The translations under genes were made by a program, and so were the position numbers. The notes beneath the pieces were generated by a model. That model was not told the origin of the DNA. It made no database searches and saw only the letters and a list, made by a program, of their open reading frames with translations. From Verticillium longisporum (Eukaryota > Ascomycota > Sordariomycetes > Glomerellales > Plectosphaerellaceae), in the NCBI GenBank assembly GCA_019188255.1, contig JAETXT010000006.1, positions 4,836,001-4,900,000 of the forward strand: DNA of 64,000 nucleotides. Direction: 5' to 3'. The number at the start of each line of letters is the position of its first letter. Position 1 is the stretch's first letter. This document shows positions 24,452-36,600 of this stretch, in pieces.

Positions 24452-26988
24452 ATGGAAGGACACAATGAGATCAGAACGCAGAAGGTACAGATCGTTCCGA
24501 TGAGCTCTCATGAACAGGTGTTAACAACGCGGTGTAGCCCGCACCCAAGCGGTCCTTAACTCCCAACCGCGCCCTGTTCGACTCTTACGACGAGGCACAC
24601 CGTACGATCGCTCGGTATCCGGTTTTCCTCGAAGATGTCCTTGATGAAGAATTCATGTTTTCGTCGCTTCCTTACGGTAGGACCATGACCAGTCCCCACG
24701 GGGTTCTTGAGGAGAAGACCCAGCCTCAAACCACGCCCGCCAAGGAAAGCAGGGCTTCGGGCAAGGAGAATTTCCCTCAAGCCACAAAGACAGAGGAATG
24801 ACCATCACCTCACTACGATGACATCAAAAAGAGAAGTGCTGCACAGTCGGGGTTTGAGGTTACACCTCTTTCTGGTCGTGGGAATATGCAGCCTCTGGTT
24901 GATGCCTGCGCCCCTTCCCCCGTTCTACCCACTCTGCCACCGCGCCGTGAGGGCAAAGACAAACCCCAGACTTTCAGTCATGTTGCCGAAAAGACTGATA
25001 ATCAAGGTGACAAACTCCATGCTCCGGCCAAGGGCAGGAAGCGAGATTTCAGCACTGGAGGAAATAGTGATCATGGCGATCCCTTTGGAGGCTTCAAGAC
25101 CAACTCTGACCACTCGATCTCAGACATTTACGATGGGTTTGAAACAGACAGGAAGTACAGCTTCCTCTGCAGTCCTGCAGAGAAAGAGGTCTCGTCTGCT
25201 CTTCGTGAGGTCATTGGAATCAGTCAGCCTTCGTCTGGCCAGCTTCTCCGATTCCGAGATGATCGCACTCCGTCAACACCTGCCTTTGATACCGCAAAGT
25301 TTGCCAGCAGACTGCGAGAGGAAAAGCGAAAACAAGCGGAGCGTAACAAGCAAGGTGGAGGCTTTTACAACAGCTCCGCAATCAACTCGGCCTGGCACAT
25401 GTCGGACACTGAGATCAAGATACCCACGTCGCCGTTTCCCATTCACTCCAGCGACCTTGGTACTCCTGAGCCTAAGGAGCCCTGGAGCCATATTGACCTG
25501 AGGGATGGCGGCAACGATTCACCCTGGACTGCGATGCCCGCTACCTCAAGCGTAGCGGGTCACGCCCAAGATTGGGTCACAGTCTCAGAGGAGCAACAAG
25601 ACGATCCCCTGCGCACCCCTGGTGTCTCTATGGGCAGGGTGCTCACTGGAAGTAGCGTCGCCAACTACTCAGATCATCTCCTTATTGCCAACAGGCCTGA
25701 AAGTATCCCCATACATGACCCCAGAGCCATTGATCCCAACCTCATGCCTTGGTGGGACAAGCTGCCAAGCGCAGGGGTACCATCTCGGGTATCCCGCACA
25801 GGACCACCAACACAGCGTGATGGTAAAAAGCCCGTCTCTGTCACACGTCAGGGTAAGTTAACACCCTTGTCTGCGAATTCAGTCCTTTCCCCGGCTAACC
25901 AATACGCAGACTCTTGCCAATCGGGACTCTTCCCATTCAACCCTCGTGGTGTCCAGGGAGCTTTGAGCAAACTCTCCAGCAACGGGCGACAGTCAAAGTA
26001 CGAGCGCTTTGATGACCAACAAGGGCTTGAGATGCAGCCGCTGCCAACGGAGAAACATCATACTTCACGCAATCCCTTTCGCCGCGGGCAGCCCCGCCCA
26101 ATTACGTCGTCAACTCAGACAGCGCCAGACGACAACTCGCAGGCTCCACTGGTCGCAGCTCGGCCGCTGAGCAACTACGAGCACCTCCATTTCCCTCTGG
26201 TGGCCCTGCAGGATGCGCAGCGCATTCAGGGATACCGCCGTGCGAGCGGCCTCGAGGATCAGACCACGTCTGGCAGGTCCGTCAGGTACCAGCCCATGGT
26301 GGCTCGCGGCTCGCAGCGCACGCTTCTCGTGACGCCCCCTCCCCGCACCTATGCGCGGGCCTCATCTCTCTACAGCACTGACCTGCCGAACCAAAGTCTG
26401 CACGGCGGCGAGACAGCACGCTCTTCCTGTACGTTGAGTCCTCGCAGTCGTTCTCGTGCCTTCCGTATTAACAGCTTTCCAGACTACGGCGACCCCTTGC
26501 GCCAGAACCCAACCATGGTCTCTGGCATGATTTCAGGCAGCCCATTCGAGCGCAGGCCTGGAAACGCAGCTGCAGATCGCCTCTCCCGTCGCAGCGCACA
26601 CCTGACCGGCGGCCTGCGCCCGCGGCCCCACCTCACGACGCGCAGCATGACCCGCCGGTACCAGGAGGGGACCGATCCAGAGCTGGGCCGTCTCGCAGGC
26701 AGCGAGAGCAGCTACCGCCGCCACAGGTCGCTGCCCCTGTCGCCGGAGGCCCAGAAGCGGCAGACGTTCTTCTTCCTGCTGACGGTTGTCATCAACGTGC
26801 CCCTGCCGTTCTGGGGCCTGGCCGTGCTGTACGGCAAGATGGACTCGGCCGTGTCGTGGTGCACCAAGGGGGAGGCGTATGGTCTCGCGGAGCGGCACAG
26901 GGGCTAGATCCGCCTGCAGCTCTTTGTCGAGAGCGTTTCGTACGTGACGCTGGGGATTCTGCTGGCGATGCTCCTTCCGCGGAACTAG
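24452..26988 (+). CDS. Uncharacterised fungal protein with C-terminal membrane anchor (two in-frame stops)
   Basis: I do not recognise a named family. I infer exons 24452-24484, 24538-25852 and 25910-26988. The bulk is a long, polar, Ser/Pro/Arg-rich and probably disordered region, ending in a basic stretch (LRPRPHLTTRSMTRRYQEGT) and two hydrophobic segments, TFFFLLTVVINVPLPFWGLA and LFVESVSYVTLGILLAMLL. These would form a hairpin or tail anchor. TGA at 24799-24801 (after ENFPQATKTEE) is followed in the same frame by PSPHYDDIKKRSAAQ and more than 670 open codons. TAG at 26905-26907 separates the two hydrophobic segments. The intron at 25853-25909 is 57 nt, divisible by three and without a stop, so it could also be translated. 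The gene is either a recently disabled copy, a target of readthrough, or affected by sequence error. Confidence 0.7.
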
Positions 26989-27568
26989 CGCACATGCCTC
27001 CCAAAGACTGGGGCGTTTGATCATGTGGGAATCGGTGGTTTGTGGTATACTTTTTGTGCTTTTTTGTGCTTTGCTGTGGTTATTTCTCTCTTCTCTTCCC
27101 AGTCTCCGTCTAGACTTGGATGGATGCCGTACGCAACTGTTTTTGGCTTCGTTGAGAGGGAGCGCTTGGCCTCATCGGGCCGCAAAATGGAAAGGGAGGG
27201 CTGGAAACTGTTACTGCTTTGAAGTCGAGACCAGGACTCGTTGGCGACGATTGTGGAAAGAAACTTGAGTCAGGAAAAGACAGCTCCAGGAGGGTATTTG
27301 AACATGCGGAGTTCATGTTCTGCAGCACTTTGTCCCCTTTGCTGCCATGCTATTATCGATGCTGCGTCTGCGCACTTGTTAGAATAAAAGCCAGACGACA
27401 GAGCTTCACTGCAGGTAGAAGAAACTAAAGAGAGCAAGACAGAAATCACGAGAGAGACAAGCGTGCCAGGGCAGAAATCGGTAGTTGCATTAATTATTAA
27501 AAAACCGTCTAACAAACGACATGCGCCCTGCTGACCACCCACCCAACTCGCTGCGGTGGTCTGTCCCT
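26989..27568. other. Region between convergent genes
   Basis: 3' regions of the membrane-protein gene and the MPDU1-type gene. No coding frame recognised. Confidence 0.5.
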
Positions 27569-28543
27569 TCAGCCCCGTCGGCGGGTCGAGGGTCCCTTCT
27601 TCGTGGGCGTCGCGCTCGCGGAGCCCGCAGGCGAGGGCCTGGCGGCGGCAGCGTACGAGACGGGCTCGGCCTTGCGCTTGCCCTTGGCCTTGGCCGAAGG
27701 GGCGTTCCAGTAGTAGACCATCTGGGTCGCGAGGACGGCGTTGAGGGCGAAGCCGGCGATGAAGCCGTAGAGGATGAGCTTGTCGTCGACCTCCTGGAGG
27801 GTGGTGAAGATGCGAGTCAGAGAGCCGACGAGGTAGTTGAAGACCTGCGCGCGCAACATGGTTAGCACGGAGACACACACATGTGGGAATCAGGGGGGGA
27901 AGGAGACGAAAGGGGTTGAGGATCGTGAACATACAGTGAAGGCGCTCAGCTGGCCGGTGCCGCCCTCCTGCCAGATGGCGAGGATCTGAGGGATCTTGCT
28001 CGCGACGCCGACGACGCCGGCGCCGGCCTGGAGGACCGAGAGCTGCTCCATGCCCACGAACTGGTCCGTGAAGAGGCTGCCGAAGGCGACAGCCAGGGCG
28101 CTGACGAAGATGGCGGCGAGAGGCGCGCGGCCGGCATAGTTGAGAACGAGAACGGTGATGACAACGTTCTGGGCAGCGATGAGGGCTGTCTCGCCGTACG
28201 TGCTAAAGGGGAAGCCGTTGCGGTAGTTGTAGGCCAGCGAGACAACGTAGGCGGCCGTCTCGAGGGCGTAGGAGAGGACGGAGACGCCGGCGGGGGGCTT
28301 GGAGGAAACGAGCTTCAGGATCTGCGGCACCTTGACGATGGAGGCGGCGGCGACAATGGCGAGGCCGAGGGCCTTGGAGACGGCGAGTTTCAGGCAGACG
28401 TCATCGGTGAGGGTAATGTCGCGGACGAGGGAGGTGTGGCACTGCTCGCCGAGGAGGGAGAGGGCGAGGTCATTGATGGGACCCGGAAGGTTGTGTGTGA
28501 TGGGTTGGAGGAGCGGGCGAAGAGTTTCCTGAAGGGCGTCCAT
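27569..28543 (-). CDS. Mannose-P-dolichol utilization defect 1 (MPDU1/Lec35) homologue, PQ-loop protein
   Basis: Multi-span ER membrane protein of the PQ-loop family. In animals MPDU1 is required to use dolichol-phosphate mannose and glucose in N-glycan and GPI synthesis; its exact biochemical role remains unclear. I infer exons 28543-27935 and 27844-27569, giving 294 residues. Both PQ-loop repeats are visible, IVKVPQILKLVSSKPP and ASKIPQILAIW, within about seven hydrophobic helices. The N-terminal part (LLGEQCHTSLV, then CLKLAVSKALGLAIV) is characteristic of MPDU1 rather than lysosomal PQ-loop transporters. The C-terminus is Lys/Arg-rich and could act as a cytosolic ER-retrieval tail. No break is seen. 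Confidence 0.92.
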
Positions 28544-29168
28544 TTTGGCGAAGGTTCTGCTGGAGAGTTGGAGTGTGTGTGGGAAGCGTCAGGAGGGGAG
28601 GAGAAGCAGAGTAAAGGAATGGCGTTGCGCGCGATGGGCTCTTGGGCAGTGAAGCTGTGGCTTGACAGGGGAAAGGGTTCTGGAAACTCAGTCGCGACAC
28701 GTTGAAAGAAAGAACTGCGTTCGTCAGAGGAAGAGCTTGGGCCAATTGGCTGTTTTTAGAGAGGGGCAGGGGTCGCGAGTAGGGGACTGATCAAGCCCGT
28801 CTTATTCCCATCACCAACGTCGAGACCCTGTGTCTTGTGAACCACAGCATATATCGACAATTCACTCCCGTTTATTGATGTTAATTGCTCCCTGGACCAG
28901 GCCCATCTACCAAGACTCCTGTGGCGGCCCCTTTACTCTTGAAGCCGCTGCGAGCATCTATCTGAAGGCGTTACCAAGACGCCTACTGAGCATTCTCAGA
29001 GAAGCAATTTACGGTTGCCTCAAAACGATCGAAAAACCGGATCTCTCAAACGCAACAACGTCCCTGCAGCCAGAGCCCGTGCCAAGAAAACATCTGCCCA
29101 TGAACGAATGCCCTTTCCCTAACACTGTTCGGCCGGCGACTGATCCTGATTCGTGTACTGTTCATCCC
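28544..29168. other. Intergenic, MPDU1-type promoter
   Basis: Spacer between two minus-strand genes. No coding frame recognised. Confidence 0.5.
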
Positions 29169-30369
29169 CTATCTTTTGGACTTCTGCGTCTTCTTGGTAC
29201 GCTCTTGAAAGGCGGTGATGATGTCCTTACACTTGGACAGACTGGCGCGGGGCTCCCAAGTATTCTGACTCGCTGGAAAGCCCTTCCACTTGACTTGGTA
29301 GTAGTGAACGCCTCCTTTGCGGTCAATGAGAGAGTCCTCGATTGACTCAACCTCCCATTCCTGTTCGCGTTTCATGGACGTCTTGGCCTTCGGGGGTCGT
29401 CCTCGACGCTTGTGCACCTTCGAAGCGGTAGATTGAGGTGTAGACAGTTTGTTTCCGGTAGGCTTTTGGGGAGTAGTCTGAGTGAATCTCATCGGCGAAG
29501 ATCCTTTAGCCCTCTTAGCAGGCTTTGCCTTAATCACAGGGCCACTGCCACTGACAGAGGGATGGAGCCGGGACGAGCGGCGGGGCTTCGAAGAATCTTG
29601 AAAATCGCGTGAGCATTGTACGGGATCGTGAAAGGTCAGTTGATTCGAAACCTACCAGTCGAGCTGCTTGCACGTTTCTTCTCGGCGATGGGCCTTGCCA
29701 TCACGCTTGAAGACTGGTCTTTCTTGCGAGGGCGGCCTCGGCCTCGCTTGGCGGGAGTAGGCGACACAGGTTGGCCCTCACCGTCAGTACTGCTGAGTTC
29801 TTCCGACTCGTTGGAACCGCCCTTGCCGTTCTCGATGCCGCTCGAAGCATGTCTACCGATAGGCCGGGAAGGAAACAAGCGCCTCGAGCTATGCTTCTTG
29901 GGAACAAGCAGTTCTCCGTCCTCTGGCTCAAGATCATTGCCGTCTGCGTTCCTGTCAGTGAGCTTTCATTCACGTCTCGCCATTGGCTTGAAAATTTGTG
30001 GAGGAAGAGGGTGAGTGATATGCGACGCTTACCCGAAACACGATCTTGATCATCCTCACCGGAGATGAAAACATCACTTTCGCCGTCCTGAAGACCAGTC
30101 TCCGTACCGTTTCTTGTTGATGCTTTCTTGGTGTCTGCCGTTCTCGAGGTGGGCAATTTCGACTTCTTCAGAGGTCGACCAGCACCGCGCTTGACAGGAA
30201 GGACCGGGCCCATCTTCGGGGTCGAGGTAGCAATGTCGCTGACAATGAGCGGTTCAGGCTCATCGTCGGAAAGCTCGGTCTGCGCATCAGCCATCGAAAC
30301 ATCGCTTACGTCAGATAGCTCGTCGTCGCCATGCTGCGAGAAGGATGGATACCGGGTAGCGACGGGCAT
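29169..30369 (-). CDS. AT-hook and chromodomain protein
   Basis: Predicted nuclear chromatin protein. I infer exons 30369-30033, 29943-29656 and 29596-29169, giving 350 residues. The first 300 residues are acidic/Ser-rich and carry repeated AT-hook-like cores: KRGAGRPLKK, KRGRGRPRKK and KRRGRPPKAK. The C-terminus is one chromodomain (EWEVESIEDSLIDRKGGVHY then YQVKWKGF, then TWEPRASL). Its aromatic residues Y, W and W are placed as in methyl-lysine cages. A chromodomain with AT-hook-like motifs recalls CDP-2 of the Neurospora HP1/HDAC complex, but many fungal chromodomain proteins, including transposon-derived ones, share this layout. I therefore give no symbol. No integrase or reverse transcriptase lies nearby. 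Confidence 0.85.
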
Positions 30370-31354
30370 ATCGACGTTGATTCGGCGGTTGACGGTGTGT
30401 TTGATGTTCTGGTGGCTGTTAATGCGTGATTATGAATGTTTGTCTTGCGCTTCTTGAGTGCTTTCCGATCGTAGTCTGAGGAGTTCTTTCCCGAGATGAA
30501 GGTTGGCCGATCAGGCTCTTACTTATGAAGAGAATGTGGGGTTATGGACCAGCGTCCTTCTCGCAGCAGCGTACAATTTTAGGGTTGTGGGAAGAAAAAT
30601 GATCGAGATGGAAGGAACGAGGTCTCAATGGAGAAGGATGGGCTGAAACGTTGGGACGATTGTTGAGAATATTCTCGGACACCATGTGACTGGCTCTTCA
30701 TTGTCAAATGGAAGGATGCGGAATACGTGCGGCAGCTTGAGAACTGAAAAGCTTTGCGAATAATGCATTATCAATGTGAGAGCGCTCGTAATGAAACTGA
30801 CAGCTCAAGGCAAGAGCTACCCTAGGCACACACGGGTCAGCCCCGGCCACAAAGACCCAGCCAAGAAGTGTACAACAGAGACGCAAGGGACAAAAAAGAT
30901 GCGAAAGTAGAGGACGGGCGATGCGTAACAGCCATGAAGCAGTGAGAACTGACAAGGCAGACAATTTGAACTTTCAGGTTCAAGAACGCATGCTGTGCAT
31001 GGCAAGCCCGTAATCCGAGCCCACAAAGCTACATGAAAACATCGTGAAACTTCTCGCCGTCTTTCAAGGCCCTTTCCCTATGGTTCTATTCTAGGTGTGC
31101 TGATGCTGGCTGTCTGAGTGTGGGGCACAGGACCCAGCTGCTGGCACTGCACACAATGTTTACGATGGAAAGGTACTAGGCAGTCAATGAGGGATGCCGT
31201 GCTGGAGTCAACGGAGCAAATAGTCTGGATTCAACTCGTCCATCACCACAACAGCCATCTAAAATATGACGACGGCCGATGGAATACTTGTGCGATTGCT
31301 GCCACAAAACCACTTGCGTAGGAGCGAAGACATTCTTGTCCGAACAATGAATGC
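30370..31354. other. Intergenic, no gene seen
   Basis: Promoter of the chromodomain gene and the 3' side of RIC8. No conserved frame or RNA recognised. Confidence 0.5.
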
Positions 31355-32948
31355 TCAGTCAGAGTCCACCTCTGTCACACGATTCTCGTCCATCTCCTGG
31401 AACCGACCAGATCGTATCGCCTCTTCAACGGGGTTCTGAACATCAATAATTCCGGTACGCTTAAGCCTGTACCAGAGCAAGATTAGCGCGATATACTTCA
31501 CTGGCATGTTCAAAAACCTACCGTTCAAAAAGATCATAAAGCCTCTCTGCTTCTCTGAGCTTCTCGTCCTCTGTCATTTCTGGTAGTTCCACAACTCTCT
31601 CCGAGTCAAGGAATTGGCCTGTCACCGGATTGAACGGCCTGGCAGCTAGCTCGTCAGAGGTCTCCGCCATGTTACCGGGCGTAGGGATGTTGTTCTTGGC
31701 CAAGAAGCCCGAGGCGTAGCCAAAGCCCACGTTCGCCACGAACTTGGACGCATCCTTATCCGACAAACTGTACAAGAGATGTGAGGCGACATCTCCGAGC
31801 TTTGGTGTCATGGGATTGTTGGACAATTTCAGAACCCTGGAGCCCAGCGACGTGCCTTTGCCCAGAACTTCTTCACGATCTTTTTCTGTTGGCAGCAGGG
31901 TGGCGCGGAGATATTGCTTGACCTCCTCAGTCGCGGCAGCTTCGACATAGGTCAGAACCCCGCCCAGAAGGGACAGAAACTGGTCGAGCTCTCCATCGGC
32001 GTAGATGCCAGGCATCAGAGTAAGAACGAGTAGGGTGACCAATCTGGCAGCGACGCGTCACGGCTGCTCCGAGGCCACGGGCGACTGGGGGCATAATGAT
32101 GACTGCACCTCTGGGTCTTCAAAATCCAGATTGAGCAGTGCGTTGATGAGGGAGCTGAAAGGCGGGTCGAGCGGTTTACTGGGGTTAATGTCCTGTTTCC
32201 AGAGCAGCGTAACGATCAGTGGGATGGCAGGCGTGAAGAGAGGTTTCCGCAAAGGGGCGAAGTGAGTGACATTGAAGAGCAGGCGAAGAGTCTCGTTGAC
32301 AGCCATGTCCTCCATTGGGATGACGGGGCCGCTGGGGTTCTCCCGCATATGCTCCGCATGACGGGCGAGGTTGGAGATGATGGCACCTGGAAGGTCATGA
32401 CGGTTGATCAAAGTAGGTAGATCAATGATTGGCGCGTAGCTCGACAGGAGGAGGACCCTTGACAGCAGGAAAGCGTCTTCCCAGCTCTTTGGCCCCTCTT
32501 CCTTGAGTTGCTTACAAGCCGTACCTTCGTGGCCAAGGGTCAGAAATTCGCGCCTGGTGTTGGGCACGAGCAGCATCGAATTGGCCAATACCTTCAGCGC
32601 ACCGCGGGCAGTCGCTCTCTGCGGGCTCTCAAAGGCATATCTGGCCAAGGTTTTGATGCCCTGCGTTCTCGCGAGTCAGCTCGACACTCAAATGCAGCGA
32701 TACTGGGGTATTTTGCCCACATTCGGCGCAAAGATGGGATCAGCACTCCTCGGATCTCGGCCAAGCAGCTTGAGTTGTTCTAGGTAAGCCACGAGCTCTA
32801 CCGTCGTCAGGGATAGCTCTCAGAGTCTCAGAAGCTGGAATTTTCACTGACCATTGACTGCCAGGGTTTGTGTTTCGAGGTCCGCATCAAGTTTGCTCAT
32901 GAGCTTCGTGACGGCTTCAAGCTTGGCTGATGAATCCAAATCAGTCAT
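31355..32948 (-). CDS. RIC8: RIC8/synembryn, G-alpha chaperone and exchange factor (one in-frame stop)
   Basis: Cytosolic armadillo-like protein that folds G-alpha subunits and acts as a non-receptor exchange factor. In fungi it supports polarised growth and development through cAMP signalling. I infer exons 32948-32852, 32779-32721, 32660-31522 and 31466-31355; phases close to 468 codons. Visible family segments: MTDLDSSAKLEAVTKLMSKL, GALKVLANSMLLVP, ETLRLLFNVTHFAP, SSLINALLNLDFEDPEV, and the late motif KFVANVGFGYASGFL followed by the Asn/Pro-rich NNIPTPGN. A TGA at 32060-32058 interrupts the same frame. Protein resumes as RVAARLVTLLVL and then ELDQFLSLLGGVLTYV, which matches the next RIC8 helices. 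The short stretch around the stop looks poorly conserved, so a small local error or mutation cluster is possible. Confidence 0.88.
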
Positions 32949-33682
32949 TGTCAAGGCGGACTGCGCTGAGGTGAGCGTCGGCACAGGACAAGGACGTACC
33001 TGGGCCAGGCACTGCTAGTTGAGAGGCCATCTCGTCCGTGAGCTTTTGGTATTTGGATGAGCTCGGCCACCCCATAGCAAGGTACCTTTTGTGCAGGGAG
33101 ATGGACTTCTCCAATGAGGACGTCTCGGCAGCCGATAGAAGGAGATGCGTGGCTTGTGAATGACTGGGCGGCGGGGGAGATCGTGGCACAGCACCCCGCA
33201 GCACTCGCCACGGGCGGGCCAAGACAGAAGCAGACAGGGATTCACGAGGCACATGGAGCATGACAGTAGGGAGACACCGACCCCACAATTCGTTAAAGTG
33301 CTTCTTAGTTTCGCGCGACCCTCGCGCGCGTCGTGAACGTGAACCGCGCCCGTGTCTTAATGCACCCTTGCCAAATTGCCCATGCCCCATCCAGCTTTCC
33401 CGTTACCCAGGCACCCAGGTTTTCCATCCCGAGTCGACCTCCGCACCTCCAAGCATCGTCACACTCGGTTGGACCTCGAAACCTCCCTACATTGGTCCTC
33501 TGAGGTTCCCTTTGATTTTCGAACAGCATACCTGGATTTCTCGGATCCTCTCTGCTGGCGGAGTCTCTCCTCCACACCCTCCCTTCGACACACATGCTCC
33601 TGACGGCATCCTCACCACACTCTCTAGCCTGCTAGACAGATTGACAGCCCGCCCCCCCCTCTTCCCGCATTCTTTCGCAACC
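32949..33682. promoter_or_regulatory. Shared divergent promoter of RIC8 and RIF1
   Basis: The two start codons are 734 bp apart and point away from each other, so both promoters must lie here or overlap. The RIF1 side is C/T-rich and ends CAACCATGG at the start codon. Confidence 0.55.
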
Positions 33683-36600
33683 ATGGGGTCTGTCGAAGCT
33701 TCCACCAGGCTGCTGCAGTTAGACGAACCTCGTCCACCAACACCACCGCGAGAAGCACGCCTCGGTGCTGACACGAACGCCGCCAAGCCGCTCCTCGTGC
33801 GTGCGGCGTCTGCAGACTCTAGGTCGAAGCTCAACACGCCGCCAGGCCTCAGCACACCCGATCCTTCTACCAACAACACCAATCCAAACACAAGTCGATC
33901 AAGGAAGCGGGTAGGCTTCACTGCACTTTTGGAGGCGCCCCGAAACACACACGACAAGAAAGGCCGAAGATCCTCGCCGCCGTCGGCCAGTCAACCGAGG
34001 CCGGCCAAGGGCATCCTCAAGATAACAGCTTCTCCTAGCCCCCACGAATTGTCCTTGATGGCAGACGATAGCGATCTCCTGGGTCCTGCGAATATGTCCG
34101 ACATGTTGGAATCGACCGTGAGGCAGCTTGCCGGAACCGACCGAGACGCCAAGACCGATGCCTACATGATGCTCGTTCGCGCTCTGCAAGCTTCCAACAA
34201 CTTGCCCGACAGAGTTGCCCTGCAAAGCAAGATGGGCCTCTTTGTGCAGTTTATTCAGCGTGACATTGTCGCCAAAACGCCTGCTGGCACTTCTGATTCG
34301 CCTCTCATCAGCAAGGCCCTCACTCTTCTCGACACTTTTCTCTTCTTCCCAGCGATTGCTTCGACGATACCCAGCGACTTTGGCATTTTCATTGTTGACC
34401 ATTGCATTCGATCATTCGAAGACCCGGCGTTACCCAAGGATCTGGCACGGCGCCTGATGCACGTCATGGCAAAGCAGGATTTCCCCCTGAGGGTCATGAC
34501 GTCCGACCGCATCAAGAGGCTGGTGAGCGCGCTACACGCCATGGATGGCCCTTCAAGGGGCAAGATGGTCGTTGTTTCCCGCCTCAGGATCTACGCTCGC
34601 CTCATGATACAGACCAAAGCGTACATGGCCGTGCATACCGAGTGGCTCAACGATGTCTTGACAGACATGCTGAGCAGCGTTAAAGACGTCAGAAACTCAG
34701 CCATCAAACTAGGATTCGAAGCATCCTTTGTGTTTGGGAGAGAAAAGCTTCTTCAGCGCAAGTTCATGGACCTCCTTGAAATGTCTATCGAGGAGATGAC
34801 CTACATCGAGTGGTACCACGCACAGCTTCAAGAAATGATCAAGGGTGATAGCCAGGACAAGGCCGCCGTCCCCAAGATATGGAGTGTCATTATCCTTCTT
34901 CTTCAATACCCCCTCAACAAGTGGCGTTACTTCAACCCCTCCCTAATGATTATCCAGAAATGCTTCAACGTCGCCGAATCGAATCGCGAGGCCAATTACG
35001 CCTGGAATCGCTATGTCTACACGGCGCACCTCGACGAGCCGACTTTCCACAAGGTCCTACCGACTCTCTTCATGCCGCTCGCCAGCCAGCTGAGCAAGTC
35101 AACTGTCTCGCCGGTGAAGCGTGAGCTTGTCATGGGTGGTTTGTGTAACCTCTACTACTACGCTTTCAAACCCAATACAAACCCAGCCCACCTCGACGCC
35201 TACTGGGACGTAAGCGTCCAACCTCTCACAGATGCCCTTGTTCCATCGGCAAATATCCCTGACACGCTGGACCTTCATCTTCAACGTGCGACAGCGATCT
35301 TGATTGGTTTGCTCGACTCTTCCACCTTACGTATCTGGCGGGATGACCGTATCAAGGACAGTCCGATAGCGAAGCCCGAAGAGCTGCCCGTGATTGATTC
35401 CAAATGGGTCCGACGCAACGCTCCACGAGTCTTCAAGGTCATCAGCCCGATAATGGACAAGCACTTTTGTCAACTAGCAGATCGAACAAGCTCGATCCAC
35501 AAGCTCTGGCGAGCATTGGTGGGCTCTGTCGCCTTTGCGGCATCCAAGGAGATCAAGGTTTCGACCGACACCGCTACGTTCGTCTCTGAGATGTTCGGCC
35601 TGCTTCTTAAGCACTGGCAGACTGGCATTTCAACAGAAGGAGACACGACTGAGACAGCACGGCAATTCGTTCGCGCTGTGCAGGAAATGGTCCTGACGGC
35701 AGTCGAATCCCTTGGCCTACTGCCCTTTACCGAAAAGATGATCTCCCTGGGACGACTGAGCAGCTTTATTCCCGTTGCCACCCCATCTCATCGGCCTGGG
35801 AAGAACCTCGGTGATGTGCGTTCACCACTACAGCATCTTTTCGGACTTCTCTCAAGACTGCCACCAGGCATCCCTGACGACGAAACCTACCTTCAATTTC
35901 TGCGCGCTGTTTTCTCGCCCTTCTTTTCGACCACCAAGTCGGCCAAGGCTCGGTCTGAGCTCGCCACAGAGATGCTGCAGGCTGTCCCCATCTGGTCTCC
36001 TACCACATCTTTCTACCCTTACGGACCTTGGGTGTTCGCGTCGGAGAGCATGATCGCCGCAATGAGTATATCACAAAGCAGCATTCAGACCACCAGCTCG
36101 AGTGGCGATACCATTCTTGGACACGAGTACCGATCCATTGTCAGGATGCTTGAGAGGGGGTGGAAAGAGACACCTAATCTGCCACTCAATTACTGGAACG
36201 AGCTGTATACAGCCCTAGCTAACCGTGCGGTTGAAGAGGTTGGCGAGCCTGGCAAGGCCATTGGTGTGATTGAGCCTTTAGCCAAGATGATTAGGGAAAC
36301 TCTTCCCGCTGATTCGGCTGTGGCTTTGCCACCCAATGTCTTCCGTGTTGCGACACAGCTGCTCTCTTCAGCAAACCATCCTCAAGATCGACATGCTCTG
36401 GAGGCAGCACGGCGCCGCGTATGGGGTACAGCTGTTACCGGGTCAAGAGGCCCATCGTTCGACCCTTTCGACCATCTTTATCAGCTCGTTGACCATCTTT
36501 TGCTGCACTTTTATGCCCTCGGCAGCATGGAAGGTCTCGCTGAGGTCGCCACGCCTTTCTTTGAGGAAATCTCCGACTTTTTACTCCGTTGCAACCCAGT

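Noticed and set aside
29169..30369. A retrotransposon integrase chromodomain
   Set aside because: No reverse transcriptase, RNase H or integrase core and no long terminal repeats nearby. The protein is spliced and complete.
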